Below are positions 1 through 12,370 of a DNA stretch of 64,000 bases, piece by piece; the stretch's first letter is position 1; the number at the start of each line of letters is the position of its first letter. The notes below the pieces were generated by a model. It made no database searches, was not told where the DNA came from, and saw only the letters and a list, made by a program, of their open reading frames with translations. Source of the stretch: Boswellia sacra (lineage: Eukaryota; Streptophyta; Magnoliopsida; Sapindales; Burseraceae); assembly GCA_013180625.2 (NCBI GenBank), contig SNVD02008158.1, positions 1-64,000 on the forward strand, in the 5' to 3' direction. The position numbers were made by a program, and so were the translations under genes.

Positions 1-202
1 CTGTCATTTTTGAATTTGTATCTTTTGTTTGACTTATGTGTCTTATTTCATCATCTTTTGAATTTTTATGCATTTTTGTCAAATTTTTCAACAAACAACC
101 GAGCTACCTAGATAGATATCATCATTAGCATACCTTTTTGCACTTCATAAATACCAAATCTCTTATTCTCTTCTTCACACATAGTTAGAGAGTTGCATAG
201 AC

Positions 203-865
203 ATGGAGGGAATTTCAAAACGTCGAATCCAAAGGATATGTGTATTCTGTGGATCTCGACCAGGTAAAAGTGAAGAGTTTGTCGAGGCAGCAAATTATCT
301 TGGTAGATTACTAGCTGAAAGAAAGATTCATGTGGTTTATGGAGGAGGTAGCCTCGGGTTAATGGGTTGCGTATCAACAGCTGCACATGTAGGAGGTAGT
401 CAAGTGTTAAGAGTTATTCCTAGAGTTATTCCTAAAGCTTTGGCTGTAGAAAGTATTGTTGGAAAAACGGTTGGGAAGGAGTTACAGGTCTCCTCTATGC
501 ATGAACGCATGGCACATATGCTCATCAATTCAGATGCCTTTATTGCTTTACCAGGTGGCTTTGGCACTCTTGAAGAAATTTTTCAAATTGCCTCTTGGGC
601 CCAACTAAATCTCCATCAAAAACCCATAGGTTTGTTGAATGTCAAAAACTTCTTTGATCCTTTGATAAGTTTTATTGATGCAGCTGTGGAACAAAATTTT
701 ATCCCTCATTCAGCGAGAAAGATCCTTGTTTCTGCCACTTCTGCTGGTGAGTTACTTGACAAATTACAAGAAGTTGAGTATGAACCTGACCCAGCTAGTA
801 CTCAAATTAATTGGGCAGGAGGGCAAAACAAAAATTGCAAATTGGATTTGAATCTCCATTTGTAA
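203..865 (+). CDS. LOG-type cytokinin riboside 5'-monophosphate phosphoribohydrolase, intronless retro-copy
   Basis: LOG enzymes release active cytokinin bases from cytokinin nucleotides in the cytosol in one step. This 220-residue frame has the family's nucleotide-binding motif YGGGSLGLMG (about residue 48-57), a conserved Arg in SMHERMAH, the signature PGGFGTLEE, and a C-terminal ending like INW...KLDLNLHL, as in the divergent plant LOGL branch (recalled, not searched). Plant LOG genes normally have several introns and this frame has none, so it derives from a processed mRNA. It sits inside an LTR element, and a second, frameshifted copy is at 46142-46793. A 12-bp tandem duplication near 410-433 adds four residues (RVIP repeated), which may disturb the fold. 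The ATG at 203 matches the conserved start of the second copy. Expression or activity cannot be judged from sequence. Confidence 0.85.
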   Translation: MEGISKRRIQRICVFCGSRPGKSEEFVEAANYLGRLLAERKIHVVYGGGSLGLMGCVSTAAHVGGSQVLRVIPRVIPKALAVESIVGKTVGKELQVSSMHERMAHMLINSDAFIALPGGFGTLEEIFQIASWAQLNLHQKPIGLLNVKNFFDPLISFIDAAVEQNFIPHSARKILVSATSAGELLDKLQEVEYEPDPASTQINWAGGQNKNCKLDLNLHL

Positions 866-2186
866 TTTTTTTCTTATCCTTTATTTTATTTTATTTTATT
901 TTTAGCATGTTATTTTTCTTTCAGGTCATCTCTCTTGAATAACAGAAGCTTCAGGTAATGTCTCCTATACTTTATCTCTCTACATTTAAACATTGAGGAC
1001 AATGTTTCATTTGGTTGGGGGGGAAGGATAGTAGACATAAGTGTGTCTTGAATTTTCCTTTTCTTGCAAAAAAAAAAAAGCGAGTTAGTAATTAGATTCA
1101 GAGTGCGGTGTAAGGAGTTCAAATCCTCTTGAGACGCATTCTGGGTCAGGAATGGCAGAGTAGGGAGGACCAGTTTGAACTCTTGAAACCCATTCTAACC
1201 AATTTGTCATTTTATTTTTGCATTTTTGAAGACTTATTTGATATTATTTAGTCTTGATTTTTGAATTTTATAACAAGGGGGTCTTATTCATTTTGCTTTG
1301 AATCATTCAAATCTATGAACTTTCACAACCCTATCATTTAATAAATTGTGTGCTTATGTGCTCATTAAGCAAGTATCTATGAATCTTTCTTCACACACAC
1401 ACATACCTTGATGTATGATTGTGGGTGGCGAAATGAAATATTGCAATATTTGAGTTCTTTTGTTTTGTTTAGGATAACAACAAAAGGAAGGGGAAAGTTT
1501 AAAAAAAAATGAAAAAAATGAAAAATGAAAAAAAAAAAAAAAAGAGAGAAAGCAATGGTGGATAAGTTTGGTCTTGTAGCCTCCTTAATTCGAGCAATTA
1601 AGCCCGAGGGGTGCCTCAACACCTAATACCCTAAGACCAACTGGTTTGGGAGCTATTGGCCCAAAGCTCGCTACATGGATTAAGGAGAAAGCTTAATGGG
1701 ATTGAACATTGCACTATCCACAAGTTTCTAAGCAAAAATAAAGCATCGGCAACCCGAGTCGTTAAGCTCGTAGGGGTGTCTTAACACCTAATGCCCTAAG
1801 GTCAACTGGTCTGGGAGTCATTAGCCTAAGGCTCACTACATGGGTTAAAGATGCATTCTTTAAAAAAAAATAAAAGAAAAAATATATAAAATGAATGAAT
1901 ACCCCCTACCTAAAGTTGTTAGCCTTAACAAATACTAGAACCGATATGGCTTATTTCTAATAAGCCCTATAGTCATGTGTCAACTGAGCACAAAAGAAGG
2001 TTTGTGCATATCTTGACTGACGGGTACATGAGTCATTTAAAAAAAAAAATCAGTTGAGAGTTTGTTTATTTGGATAAAATCAAGGAGAGAGCAATAATGA
2101 CCACCTTGGATGTAAAATTCTATAAATCACTTCTAAATAATAACGCTTTAATTACTAGGGACTGGCAATAAGCTAGTTGGGGAGTG
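866..2186 (+). other. Non-coding 3' internal region of element D
   Basis: This holds no reading frame of note. It is colinear with 46794-48730 of the sister element. It contains an imperfect direct repeat: the block around 1580-1680 (…TAAGCCCGAGGGGTGCCTCAA…) recurs near 1760-1855 (…TAAGCTCGTAGGGGTGTCTTAA…), each followed by a variant of CCAACTGGTTTGGGAG. Several homopolymer A runs occur. The region ends with the polypurine tract TTGGGGAGTG at 2177-2186, directly before the LTR. Confidence 0.7.
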
Positions 2187-3715
2187 TGATGAACACTTAA
2201 ATATGCATGTTTAATAAGAGTTTAGTTCATCATATTGCATTAATAGTGTCATTAAATTCCTCAACTTAAGCATATTTGTAGCATTTGCATCTTTGGAATT
2301 AATTTCTCTTAATTTTGGTTTTGTTACAGGTTCGGTAAAATGGCATAACTCTCTATTTATAGATCAGAATGGTGCAATTCTTAATGTTTTGGAAAGCTGA
2401 TTCAATTTTCTACAAGATTTCATTTCACAAGCATAATCAAATTCGAGCTTTTAGTGGACCAAAATTGGGCTTAAAGTGAACCCATCTACAGTCTCAGCCC
2501 AGTCTGACCAGGCCTCAGTATTTGGACCGTATCTCTCAAAATACGTATCCAAATTGTGCAAATCAATATGTTCTAGAAATCTGAGAGAAATATCTACAAC
2601 TTTCATGAAGACATGTGATTAAAATTCACAACATTTCGATGTCAAAATTGATGGTCAAAGTCGGTGCCTAATGATCCCAATTGTCAAAGATATTTACAAC
2701 TAATATTTGACAATTATGCCCTTGTAATTTGACAAGTTTGCCCCTGGATGTATCTATAAATAGAGGTGCCTTGTGACCCATTAGGGCATCTTGGCCTTGG
2801 CTGGAACATTTTGGCTTTGGCTAGGATCTTGTATTGTGTTTTGTGTGTTTATGTTATTAATGAATTTCCTTTTTCTTGCATTTTATTTTCTTTCTATTAT
2901 AATGTTCTTCTAATTTCTCTTTTGCTAAGGTGAAAGGGTGAAACCCTTGATATGAGAATAAGGATTCTCTAACCCTTAATATGTGCTTAATAATCTTAAT
3001 CTTATAATTGTTTATTCAATATGATTTATATTTAATTTCTTAATCAATCTTGACACCACTCGTAAAGTGGAGGTCTTGATCCATTGTCGACAATCCTTGG
3101 CGCATCAAATGCTTGGATCCTTTCTAGATGATGTATGGTTCTTCCTTACCGACACAAATCTAGTTAAGAACCTTGATTTGTTGTAGACATATGGTGATTG
3201 GCATATTGGATGCTTGAACCCATTTACAAGAAGTGGTATAAATATTGGTAATGAAACAAATATAATTCATATAACTAAAATGGGTTAATTATCCTTATTT
3301 GAAATATCAAGGGCGGATCCCCTAACCTTAGCCTTCATTGTTATTGTGTTAATTCCTCTTGTATTTTAATTATTCTATTGTTTATGAACTTTTTATTTTA
3401 TTTACTATGGTAGGTTCTACCACCTTATGAAATTGTTCTTTAATTTACTATGGTTGGTTATACCACCTATTTCCATGGATGGTTTTACCTCCTCTTGCTT
3501 TTTGTTTTATATTTGAATGGTCGGTAATACCGCCTACCATCTTACATATTTATTGATATTATCTTGTCATTTCTTTGAATTATTCACACCATATTTGCTT
3601 ATCTTATAATTTGTAACGCTAAAATTCCCTTCCTCGTGGATCGACCTCGGTCTCACCGGGATTATTACTTCGACACTCCTATACTTGGGAGACAATCCTA
3701 TTTTCGAATGTGTCA
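2187..3715 (+). repeat. 3' LTR of element D
   Basis: The 1529-bp LTR begins TGATGAACAC and ends GTGTCA. It aligns along its length with the LTRs at 41924-43048 and 48731-50095. It holds a likely promoter TATA box (CTATAAATA at about 2754-2762). It is longer than its relatives because of a short-repeat expansion at about 3405-3545. As a 3' LTR it would supply the polyadenylation signal and could drive outward transcription to the right. Confidence 0.85.
3405..3545 (+). repeat. Short imperfect palindromic repeats within the LTR
   Basis: Four variants of a unit resembling TGGTNGGTTNTACCACCT occur in a row, each partly self-complementary (GGT…ACC). The corresponding part of the element C LTRs lacks this expansion, which accounts for most of the extra length of this LTR. 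Confidence 0.55.
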
Positions 3716-6700
3716 CATATCATCTACATATGGCACTTTGCACTGTGTGTGGCATTTCGTGCTTCTCACACAATCTCAAGAGGTGGCCCTATGCAGTCAT
3801 GTCATAATATATAAGGGTGCTACGGACAATGAGCCAAAAATTTTTTCTTATTATAACTTATAATATGGAATACTGATTTCAAAATTTGTATAAATCTCAA
3901 AATACTTAAAATAATCCTTTGCATAATAAATTTATATACGAACTTTATTTCTTAAACCAATTGTTTGCTTAGAGAACATTTAAAACCAAGATAATTGATT
4001 TGAAAAGCATTTTAAAGAAACGTTAAAGTATGAAGTTTTGAAGATCTTTTGATAAATGAGTTAAATGATTAAATAAAAGCAAATTTTAGAAAACAATTTA
4101 CTTTATTAAATATCTAATTTAATAAAACTAAAAAGATCTTTGTTGTTTAGAAGCCAGATATATAGAAAACTAGCTTCCATTCATGAAAAACTATAAAACT
4201 TAAATTTAAAATTATATCGGTTTTCACATATGTCAAATAAAGCACACTAATGTGAATATCATTTACTTAAATACTAATTTCAAAATATCCATAAGAACAT
4301 GTATTTTTATGAAAGCTATACTTTATATGGAAATAAAACTATATATATTCATAAAATACTTGTAAGCATAAACTATTATTTGAAACTATCAAAGACTTTT
4401 ATGTGTTTTTTCAAAACCACTATTGAAAGCACCATAATTTTATTTCAGTAAAAACAATTTTTTTTATAATAATAAATAGTAAAAAAAATATAATAAGTGT
4501 TGAACTTGTAGTTTTTGATACTTATAACAAAATGTATAACTTATAAAACATTCTTACATAGACACTATACATAACATAAGAATCATTTCTACTATCAAAC
4601 ATATTTTTAATTATGCATGTAAACTAATCATATTAAGAATGATTATACTTACCTCATACTTGCAGACCATATATCATATATCTTTTAGTCACCCATCCAA
4701 CATCTCTCAATCGTCTAACAAAAATGAAACATAATTTGATCATGTGAATATCCATCACAATTTCTCATCAAATATAAAAACTCCCATTCCAACTCAAAAC
4801 CCGATTCAGTCTCTTCAATAACAACGTAAACGAATTCTTTCTCATACAACTAAAGAGTCATCATCTCCATACCAAATGAACCAAAGATCTCATAATTATT
4901 ATGCTCGAATCAACACAATAAGAATACCAAAATTTATCTCATCTAATCTCTTAAGTTTAAAAATCTCCAAACTATCATTCCTAATTACAATACTTCCACC
5001 TTTAAATCATAACAATGCAAATTCTCTCATTTTTAATAAATTATCTAACCCCCAAGGTTTCCAATATCGTACAGAGACGTAGTAGACATTTTAATCTTAG
5101 AAAACAAAAGGTATCCAAACATTTTGGGTTCAAAAAATCCTTCAAAGAAATCATAATTTAAGAAATATCAATTCTGGTCATTAGATTACAAGATTAACAT
5201 CCGTTACTTTGTAAATATGAAATAATTTGCCATCAATTTGTAAAATCATAAAAACATCCAAAATGAAACTTAACATGCCAAATAAGAATTCTTTAAAAGC
5301 TCATAACTTTATGAAAATATGACCAACTCAAAATCAAATTTGTACTTCTAACATTCTGTTGAAAATAGTAAATTCAAAAATTTCATAGTCTTATTTTAAA
5401 AATAATTAGAAATAAATTACTCAATCATTTTCAATGAAACTAATTTTAAAAGAACTATTTTCATGTCTACTATAATATATAAGAATTTTAGAACGAAAAT
5501 CAGTTTCAAGCCATACTTATGATTTTCAAAAATCTAAAGATTAGGTTTAGAATCAATATTTTCATAATCTTTTTGCCAAATTTAAAAATTAATGAAAAAT
5601 CATATCTTTCATATTCTGATCTAAAATAAAATTTAAATAATTCTTGGTACATATGTTTGAACTTATAAAAACATGGAATTCAAAATCAGAGTGTAAATAA
5701 ACTTAGACACTTGATAATAGTTAATTATCTCACGTAAGGTTTGTAAGTCGAGATCTTCGATCTCAAACTCCAACCACTTACAAAAACCCATAAATCTAAT
5801 ACAATTAAATATTAAATCATTAAAATATCAACCCTTAGATATTTTATAAATCATCATGTCATATACATTAGAATTAACCTGATGAATCCAAGAAATATAA
5901 ATTCTTGAACTTAGTTCTAATCTTGGTAGTTCAAGCCAGAACAACACTCAATCTCAGATTTTTAATTCCCAAAATAATCATTTAACTCTACATATTTAAA
6001 AAAAATAAAATAAAATTGCGGATGTTACATTTACCATTAGTTTTGTTTGTTTAATTGAATTATATTTTTATTTTTAGCTCTCTTTTTTTTTTTTTGTTGA
6101 GGCTGTTATCTATGAGCATTTCGTATTTATATTGGATAACATTCACCAGTAAAGTTTTGAAAATTTTGTTTGAAATTTAATGATATAGTTATTTGATTCA
6201 ATATTTCTCCTCAATAAAGTTTTTAAAAAATTGCTTGAAATTTAATGATAAAGTTATTTGATCAGTATTTCTCGTTACGTGTTCTTTGCTTGGTAATTGA
6301 ATTTGTTCTGTTCATGTCCTCTCTTGTTTTGATTTTTAACTTGATTGGTATTCTATTTGTTTTTATTCGTTTAAATTTAATGTGTGATGAATGCAAGTTC
6401 ACATATTTGCATGCAATTTGAAGCAGTCTTGTTGATTTCAACTTGTTTGAGGCTCTACATCTTTGTACAAAAGCGAAGCTATTACACCCAAAATTATATG
6501 CTCAACACTCATTTTCTAAATACAACCCATAATTCATCATATGATTTTTATTTATTTTTTCATGATTCTTATGTTGATGAACTATCTTTGATTAGGAGTA
6601 TCACGGGCCATGTACTTCAAAGGAAAGGCAGTTTTGGCCTTTGGGGTGGTAATTAGTTGGAAAGTAATGGCCAAAATGTGTTTCTTGGGCGTTTGAATAT

Positions 6701-7043
6701 TTCTTGGTGTCAAATTGTTCTTGGGCTTGAGTAGTCTAAGAAAATAGGTGCATTCTTTGACTCCTAAGGACCAAAATTACATTTGAGTGTGTGGGTGCTA
6801 GAGAATTTCATAGAAAACTTCAGTGTAAAGGAACAATCTTTGTGTTTGATATATGCATTAATTATTTGTAGTTAGCATTGATATCAATGAAAGGATGACA
6901 AAGATTCAGCCTTTTCATTTTGTAAATGATGCTTATATTGTTGCACTCATAGATGTAGCCAATATGCCATATGTGCATCTTGTGTGTGCTTTCTGACTCT
7001 CTGGTTCATATAAAAAATGCAGTCTCTAGATTTTTTTGATTTT
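3716..7043. other. AT-rich intergenic DNA, no gene seen
   Basis: No conserved protein could be recognised in any frame, and the short open frames (for example at 4876-5082 and 6384-6656) look random. The sequence around 6016-6027 reads GCGGATGTTACA, which on the minus strand is TGTAACATCCGC, a start typical of some plant LTRs. The AT-rich text to its left could therefore be a decayed solo LTR, but I found no matching second end. Confidence 0.4.
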
Positions 7044-7048
7044 GTGAC

Positions 7049-7278
7049 TGAAGAAATCAATGTCATGAGAAAGTTGTTCTATCTTATTCATGGAATGGTG
7101 GAGCACATATATACAAGGAGAAAGCCTACCTAATTATAGCAAGAATTAAAGCTCCAGCATGGATCATGCCTACAATCACGGCTAATCACAATTGCTATCT
7201 ACCTATATATAGAAAAGATAACAAATATGGAGGATAAAATATTTACATACTATACATGTGATCCATGCAATCCCATTA
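7049..7278 (-). repeat. 3' LTR of copia A
   Basis: This 230-bp repeat has only a few differences from 17194-17423. On the minus strand it begins TAATGGGATT and ends TTTCTTCA, so its ends are TA…CA and not the usual TG…CA. The boundary is supported by the adjoining polypurine tract and by the target-site duplication. Confidence 0.9.
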
Positions 7279-7290
7279 CCCCCCCTCAAG
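7279..7290 (-). other. Polypurine tract of copia A
   Basis: On the minus strand the sequence reads CTTGAGGGGGG directly before the LTR start TAATGGG. This is the expected primer for plus-strand DNA synthesis and it fixes the 3' LTR boundary. Confidence 0.8.
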
Positions 7291-7770
7291 TTAGAGCATG
7301 AAGATGGTGAATGCCCAACTTGCAAAGAAGAGAGGAAAAATGGTTTTTTCCTAAGGCTTTAGTAAAAATATCTGCAAGTTGTTTGGAGGTCTTGACAAAA
7401 GTTGGCTTGATATTCCCATTGAGAATTTCATCTCGTACAAAATGGTAATCGACTTTAATACGCTTCGTACGCTCATGGAACACCAGATTGGCAGCAATGT
7501 GCAAAGTGTCTTGGCTATCACAATAGGTGCATAGGAGTGGCATGAAGAATCCCAAGCGTATGCAACAACCTCTTTAGCCATTTCATTTCACACACAGTCA
7601 TAGCCATGGACCTGTATTCTGCCTTTGTCGAAGAATGAGAAACAGTGTGTTGTTTCTTCGTTTTCCAAGAGATAGGTGAGTTGCCCAACATAACAAAGTA
7701 ACTAGTAAGAGACTGGCGAGTCAATGGACAACTTGCCCGGTCCGAGTCACAATTTGCATAAAGTTGTAAG
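7286..7770 (-). pseudogene. Copia A RNase H domain, C-terminal part
   Basis: Pieces in shifting frames encode the end of a copia polyprotein: ISWKTKKQHTVSHSSTKAEY, then WLKRLLHTLG, CDSQDTLHIAAN, the HERTKRIKVDYHFVRD block and the near-terminal KQLADIFTKALG. All are typical of Ty1/copia RNase H. The domain is cut at 7773 by the CACTA insertion and resumes at 13236. Frameshifts make it non-functional. Confidence 0.85.
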
Positions 7771-7773
7771 TCA

Positions 7774-8060
7774 CACTACAAGAAAAATGATCATATTTGG
7801 CGGTCTTTGACCGTCAAATATGTATATATTTGGCGGTCTTTGACCGTCAAATATGTATATATTTGGCGGTCTTAAAAGCACCACCAATGGCAGTGCCAAA
7901 TATAGTCAATTTTACTATATTTGGCGGTCTGTCAAAATGCCAAATATGCATCTGACTATACTTGGCGGTCAAAGACGGCCAAGTATAATATGTTTAAAAA
8001 TTAAAAAAAATATACTTGGCGGTTTTTGGCCGCCAAGTATAATAGTTTCCAAAATTAAAA
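7774..8060. repeat. Left subterminal repeats of CACTA-2
   Basis: A motif near ATTTGGCGGTCTTTGACCG recurs at least six times in both orientations, with variants ACTTGGCGGTC and GGCCGCCAAGTAT, separated by 20-60 bp. In CACTA elements such subterminal arrays are the binding sites of the transposase. Pairs such as TTGGCGGT…ACCGTCAA are inverted and could form hairpins. Confidence 0.8.
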
Positions 8061-8756
8061 AAAAAATATACAGCATCAGCTTTGAATGAGGTATCACTTT
8101 GACAACTCCATGGAGACCTATTAAGGTAATAATGGAAAAATTTAGATTTCTTAATCCTGTATACAGAGAATTAAGCACTTGCCAAGAAACTTGTTAGACT
8201 CTTCTTCTGTCATTACAGCCTAAAAGAAGAATGGATGATGTATCCCACAACAATAAAATTCTTTGTTTGACCTCCTCCAAACTAACACCATAATATATAA
8301 TATAATAATTTAAAAGGGGTAAAAAGTATCAAAAAGAAAAAAAAAAAATTGTACTGCGTACAGCCATCAACCAATTAATCAGAAAAGCAACAATTTCATA
8401 GCCAACTTTCAATCGTAAGTCTTGGTCTCTTTGAAAGTTGATTTTGCTCCAAGAAAATTGAGCTGCTCCTCTGGACTTTTTCTGTCATGGTAATAGTACA
8501 TTATAGCTTAGATACAAACACAAGAAATTACAATCCTTATTGACACTCTTAGGCGAATCTCCACTGAAAAAAGAGATCCAAAACATAATAAAAAACTGCA
8601 ACTGGAAAGACAAAAAGAAAAAAAAATTTATTAAAAGTAACACATGTAGAAAGTAATTAAACTTTTTACATTGGGGACACTAAAAAGCATGAGCATTATT
8701 TTCATATACCGACTACGTTTGATATGGAATATTTTCAAGCTTTGAGCAAAACCAAC

Positions 8757-9487
8757 TTGCTTGAATTCTTTGTCGACATAGCATCTCCCCTTGATTTTAG
8801 AGTTAACCAAACCATTATTTGTCACAGGAAATCCTTTTTTTCCCCGCACAATAAACCTAATCTTCTCATGTTTATCGTAGTGCACCCCTACTCCAGGGCT
8901 TGCTGATAGCTACAGATAATTGCCAGATGCAGAAAATACAATCTAAAAAAAATAAGTCTTAAAAATTTATAGGATAACAGCATGTGAGAACATACATCTG
9001 GGTAGAAGTGTCTTATCATTGCACTGACATAACTTGGAGATCCCACTCTGGTATCTAGCTCTCCATGAGCCTAAAACAAACATACACATACATAGAATTA
9101 CTTGTATGAGCTAAAACCATACATTCAACCACAAGTAGAACCCTTAAATAACAAATGTTAGCACCATTCTGTAATTGGCGTTCAATTACGCATTCACAGG
9201 AACAACACATACATTAAACAAATAGATCAACAAAACCTAGTGAAGCTGCAGCTGAGGGGATTGCAATTGCAAGAACAAAACAATACACAATCATTTCCTA
9301 ATATACTCAGAAGTAATCACTCACACCAAAATCTATTTAAAACCAAAACAATTATCAGAAAGAATGAAACAATTCATTAAAATAATAAGAAATGTCAACA
9401 GGATTAGAGTAACAAAAAGTTGTGTACCTGCAAGTGAGTTTTGGAATCGATGGGGAATTTCTCCTTGGCATGGATTCTTAAAGCTTT
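8757..9487 (-). pseudogene. OEP21: Captured gene fragment: outer envelope pore protein OEP21
   Basis: OEP21 is a small beta-barrel anion channel of the chloroplast outer membrane. Three exons on the minus strand match it in order: about 9428-9487 (KALRIHAKEKFPIDSKTHLQ), 8996-9070 (GELDTRVG…IRHFYPD) and 8757-8909 (GVGVHYDKHEKIRF…GRCYVDKEFKQ). All junctions keep AG/GT splice signals and consistent phase, so this was captured as genomic DNA with introns. The first exon lacks its start and the final third of the protein is missing, so no complete OEP21 can be made. Identification is from memory of the family, not from a search. Confidence 0.75.
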
Positions 9488-9489
9488 TG

Positions 9490-12370
9490 TAGTTGTACAG
9501 GCAGTAATTTACCTTCTAGGCAACTTTTTTTGTATCCTTCTTCCCTTTTAAAATTTTATCCAGTATTAAATGCAAGAAATGTCCAAATGGTCCAAGATAT
9601 GCAAATCCAAAGACCTGTATTAAGCCATATTAAACAGATGTTGTGAGATAAATATAAAAGGACAACACAGACATGCATGTAAATCAAAACATTTCTACTT
9701 TGGTTTGTAGAAAAATATAAGTCAAGCAGTCCTTTGGTTTTCTTTCTTTCTTCTTTTTTTTTTCCCCTATCATTCTATTTTCCCCCTCTAAAATCAATTT
9801 TAGATTTTACAAAGCCCAACTCAATATGTACATTGATATATAGACATTAGAATCCAAGTAGAAAGAACATACTTCCACGCAAACATTGAGACCAATAGAA
9901 CACGGTTGCTTGCATCAAAAGCAACAAAAACAATGCACCAATAAAGGAATAAAAAGAATTACACATTCTGGCTCAAATATATCAAGCATTAGAAACACAA
10001 CTTAGATACATGGAAGTATTCCGCAACTCAAGAACTTCAAGAGCACATAATGCTTACATAGTAGAAACTAGTAAAAATACCTAAAATTTTAGTCTACGCA
10101 AGAGGGACAGTGTTGGGTCTAATCTTCACTTGAAGAAACCAAATCCACCGCTAGCTCACAGACACACACGTCATGTAAACTCTCAAGAGAGAAGTGGCAA
10201 CTAAGCTTTCAATACAAGAAAAGGAACGCCATGCCGTTCCTAGCCCTCTAAATAAAATAAGAAATTAACTAAATTTCAAAACACCCTTTAAATAGTAACA
10301 CACAAATTAAAGCATTTTTCTTATAAGACATTTATCAAATAGGTTGTGGGCATGTCCAAGTTGAGCCAAATGCATTGCATAGTTGGCAATCTACACCCAT
10401 CAATCAACTAATTATGTATATGATAATAACGCATGAGAGCTTCAAATTATAATTATAAAATTAAAGTCATATGAATAAGCTTTATATCTGATCCAACACC
10501 AATATTCAGCTAAGTAGGAACAAAACATATAGCTCATGATTTGACTCTTCAAATCTATGGAGAAAGTGCAAATGGTTAAAACAAATTAATGTAAAAAAAT
10601 GAATATTTTTAATTACGATTTTTGGTATTTTAGAAAATACACAAATCCAGAACATGAAATTTATTTTAATAAAGACAGTCTAAAATAATATAAGGAAAGA
10701 ATAAACATTTAGAAGGAACAGAGCATTTTTCTCAATAATTGGAGAGGAGAGCTAACAAGTGAAGAGCAACAACTTTTATGCTAATGCATCAGAATGGAGT
10801 CAAATGCATTGTTACAATTCCTCTTCAAAGGAAAAGCTACACTTAAAAGTGATTTATTTTGGAAAAAACAAGTCAATGAGAATCAAGGGGCACTGATAAG
10901 AGAATATAAGAGAAAAGGAGGGGAAATATCTGATTTCAATGATTACATCAGCAAAAAAAATATAACAAAATTTTATTTTAGAGGAACTACAAAATCTGAT
11001 TTGAATAATTACCTGAAGAACTCAACAATTTCATTCTTTCATGTAAATAGAGATCTCCATTGCACCTTATTGCAACCCGTATGTTAATTGCAATTTATTT
11101 AGTAATGTGCAGAACATGTCCTTATATAATATGTAATCTAGATAACTATAAACTGTTTAGATATCATTAAAATCAATTGATATAAAACCTGATTATCAGG
11201 TTTCCATCTTACAACATACATAGACTAGAAAATTAGCAATTATGATAAATAGTGATAACAAATTTATATCAATTATGTAATCTATAGTATAACAAATTAG
11301 CAATTTTACACTATGACACTTGCTCAACAGGGCTGTTTTGCTCTCCCATAAACAAATCAACCTACTCGTACTATTTTTTTAAGTCTGAAACAAATAATGA
11401 ATTAAATTAATAAAGCGATATAGAGGAATCAAAATATATGTATATGTATATATATATTCAACGAAATGATAATTTAGCATGCATGCTAATTTGCACATGA
11501 GATGAACATTAAAAGCATGAATATTTGTGGGCCATGAATATGATGACTAGCCAAAGATACCAAAAGATATAATCAAAATCACATCAACTGAAATATTTAT
11601 TTACATCCCACATAAGTTGATGCACACTTTTTTATTTATTCTAGATCAAGAAGCAATTTTGCGCTTAGTGAGACAAAATTTGAGTGACTACTCCAAGATA
11701 TGAATGATATACTTAAAGAATTCCCATCAAATGATCGGGTACGGACAAACATATATATCAAAACTTGAGAAATTAATTTCCAAGTCTACAAGTGAACTTA
11801 CAAGCAAAAATAAACCAAGAAACAAACTATATGGTATACTAGATGATATCAATTAAATACTTAATTTAGTAGAAATCCTAAGTTAAAAAACAAGCGTAGT
11901 CATTCAGTATGAATGGCCCATATGCTGAAATGTAGAGAAACAAATTGATTTGAGTTAAAAGCACTAACAGTTATAAGGATCATCAAACCAAAGAACATTG
12001 TTTCATTTCTTCCTTTGGTCGACACTATCATATTTCCAAAAATCAATAGCCAAAGGCACAAACAACATTAAGAAAATAACCAACAAAATTAAAAATAAGA
12101 AAAACCCATAGCACAAAACACAACAATAAACAAAACCCAGAGAAAAAATTTCATATAAAGCAATCAAAGGAAACAATTATGAGAGAGAAGATTTTAAACC
12201 CCACTTAAAAGTGATAAAAAAATTAAGCAGTAGCAAAAGAAGATTTTAAAAGAATATATAGATAGACGTACAAAAGTCATCCGCATATTGAGAAATAATT
12301 AAAAAAATAAAAGAACAGAAAATGCAAAAACCCAAAAGAAGAATAAAACGAAATGAAACGAACCTAATTT
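9490..12370. other. CACTA-2 interior without recognised genes
   Basis: This stretch is AT-rich and mostly closed in all frames. An open frame of 97 codons at 10794-11087 (plus strand, Lys-rich, no known motif) and several shorter ones match no family I know. The region may include introns or eroded captured DNA beyond recognition. Confidence 0.5.

Larger units (their letters stand above)
1..3715 (+). mobile_element. Non-autonomous gypsy-type LTR retrotransposon carrying a LOG ORF (element D, right part)
   Basis: The stretch from the left edge matches, in order, the 3' half of the complete element at 41924-50095: upstream leader, LOG ORF, long non-coding tract, polypurine tract TTGGGGAGTG (2177-2186), then an LTR starting TGATGAACAC and ending ATGTGTCA. 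The 5' LTR, primer site and Gag lie outside the window. No protease, integrase or reverse transcriptase is seen, and the complete sister copy lacks them too, so the family probably depends on another element's enzymes. Element D lacks the hAT MITE found in the sister copy, so the two are separate insertions and not a recent segmental copy. Confidence 0.85.

Noticed and set aside
1377..1622. 81-codon minus-strand frame with a run of Phe (and its counterpart 47838-48089)
   Set aside because: It arises from A-rich homopolymer text in the non-coding part of the retrotransposon. The two copies do not conserve the frame.
3716..6027. Solo LTR ending in the inverse of TGTAACATCCGC
   Set aside because: The right end is suggestive but no matching left end or duplication could be found, so it is noted only as AT-rich DNA.
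10794..11087. 97-codon Lys-rich frame in CACTA-2 as a transposase remnant
   Set aside because: No CACTA transposase (TNP2-type) motif is visible and the frame does not extend. It is probably chance.
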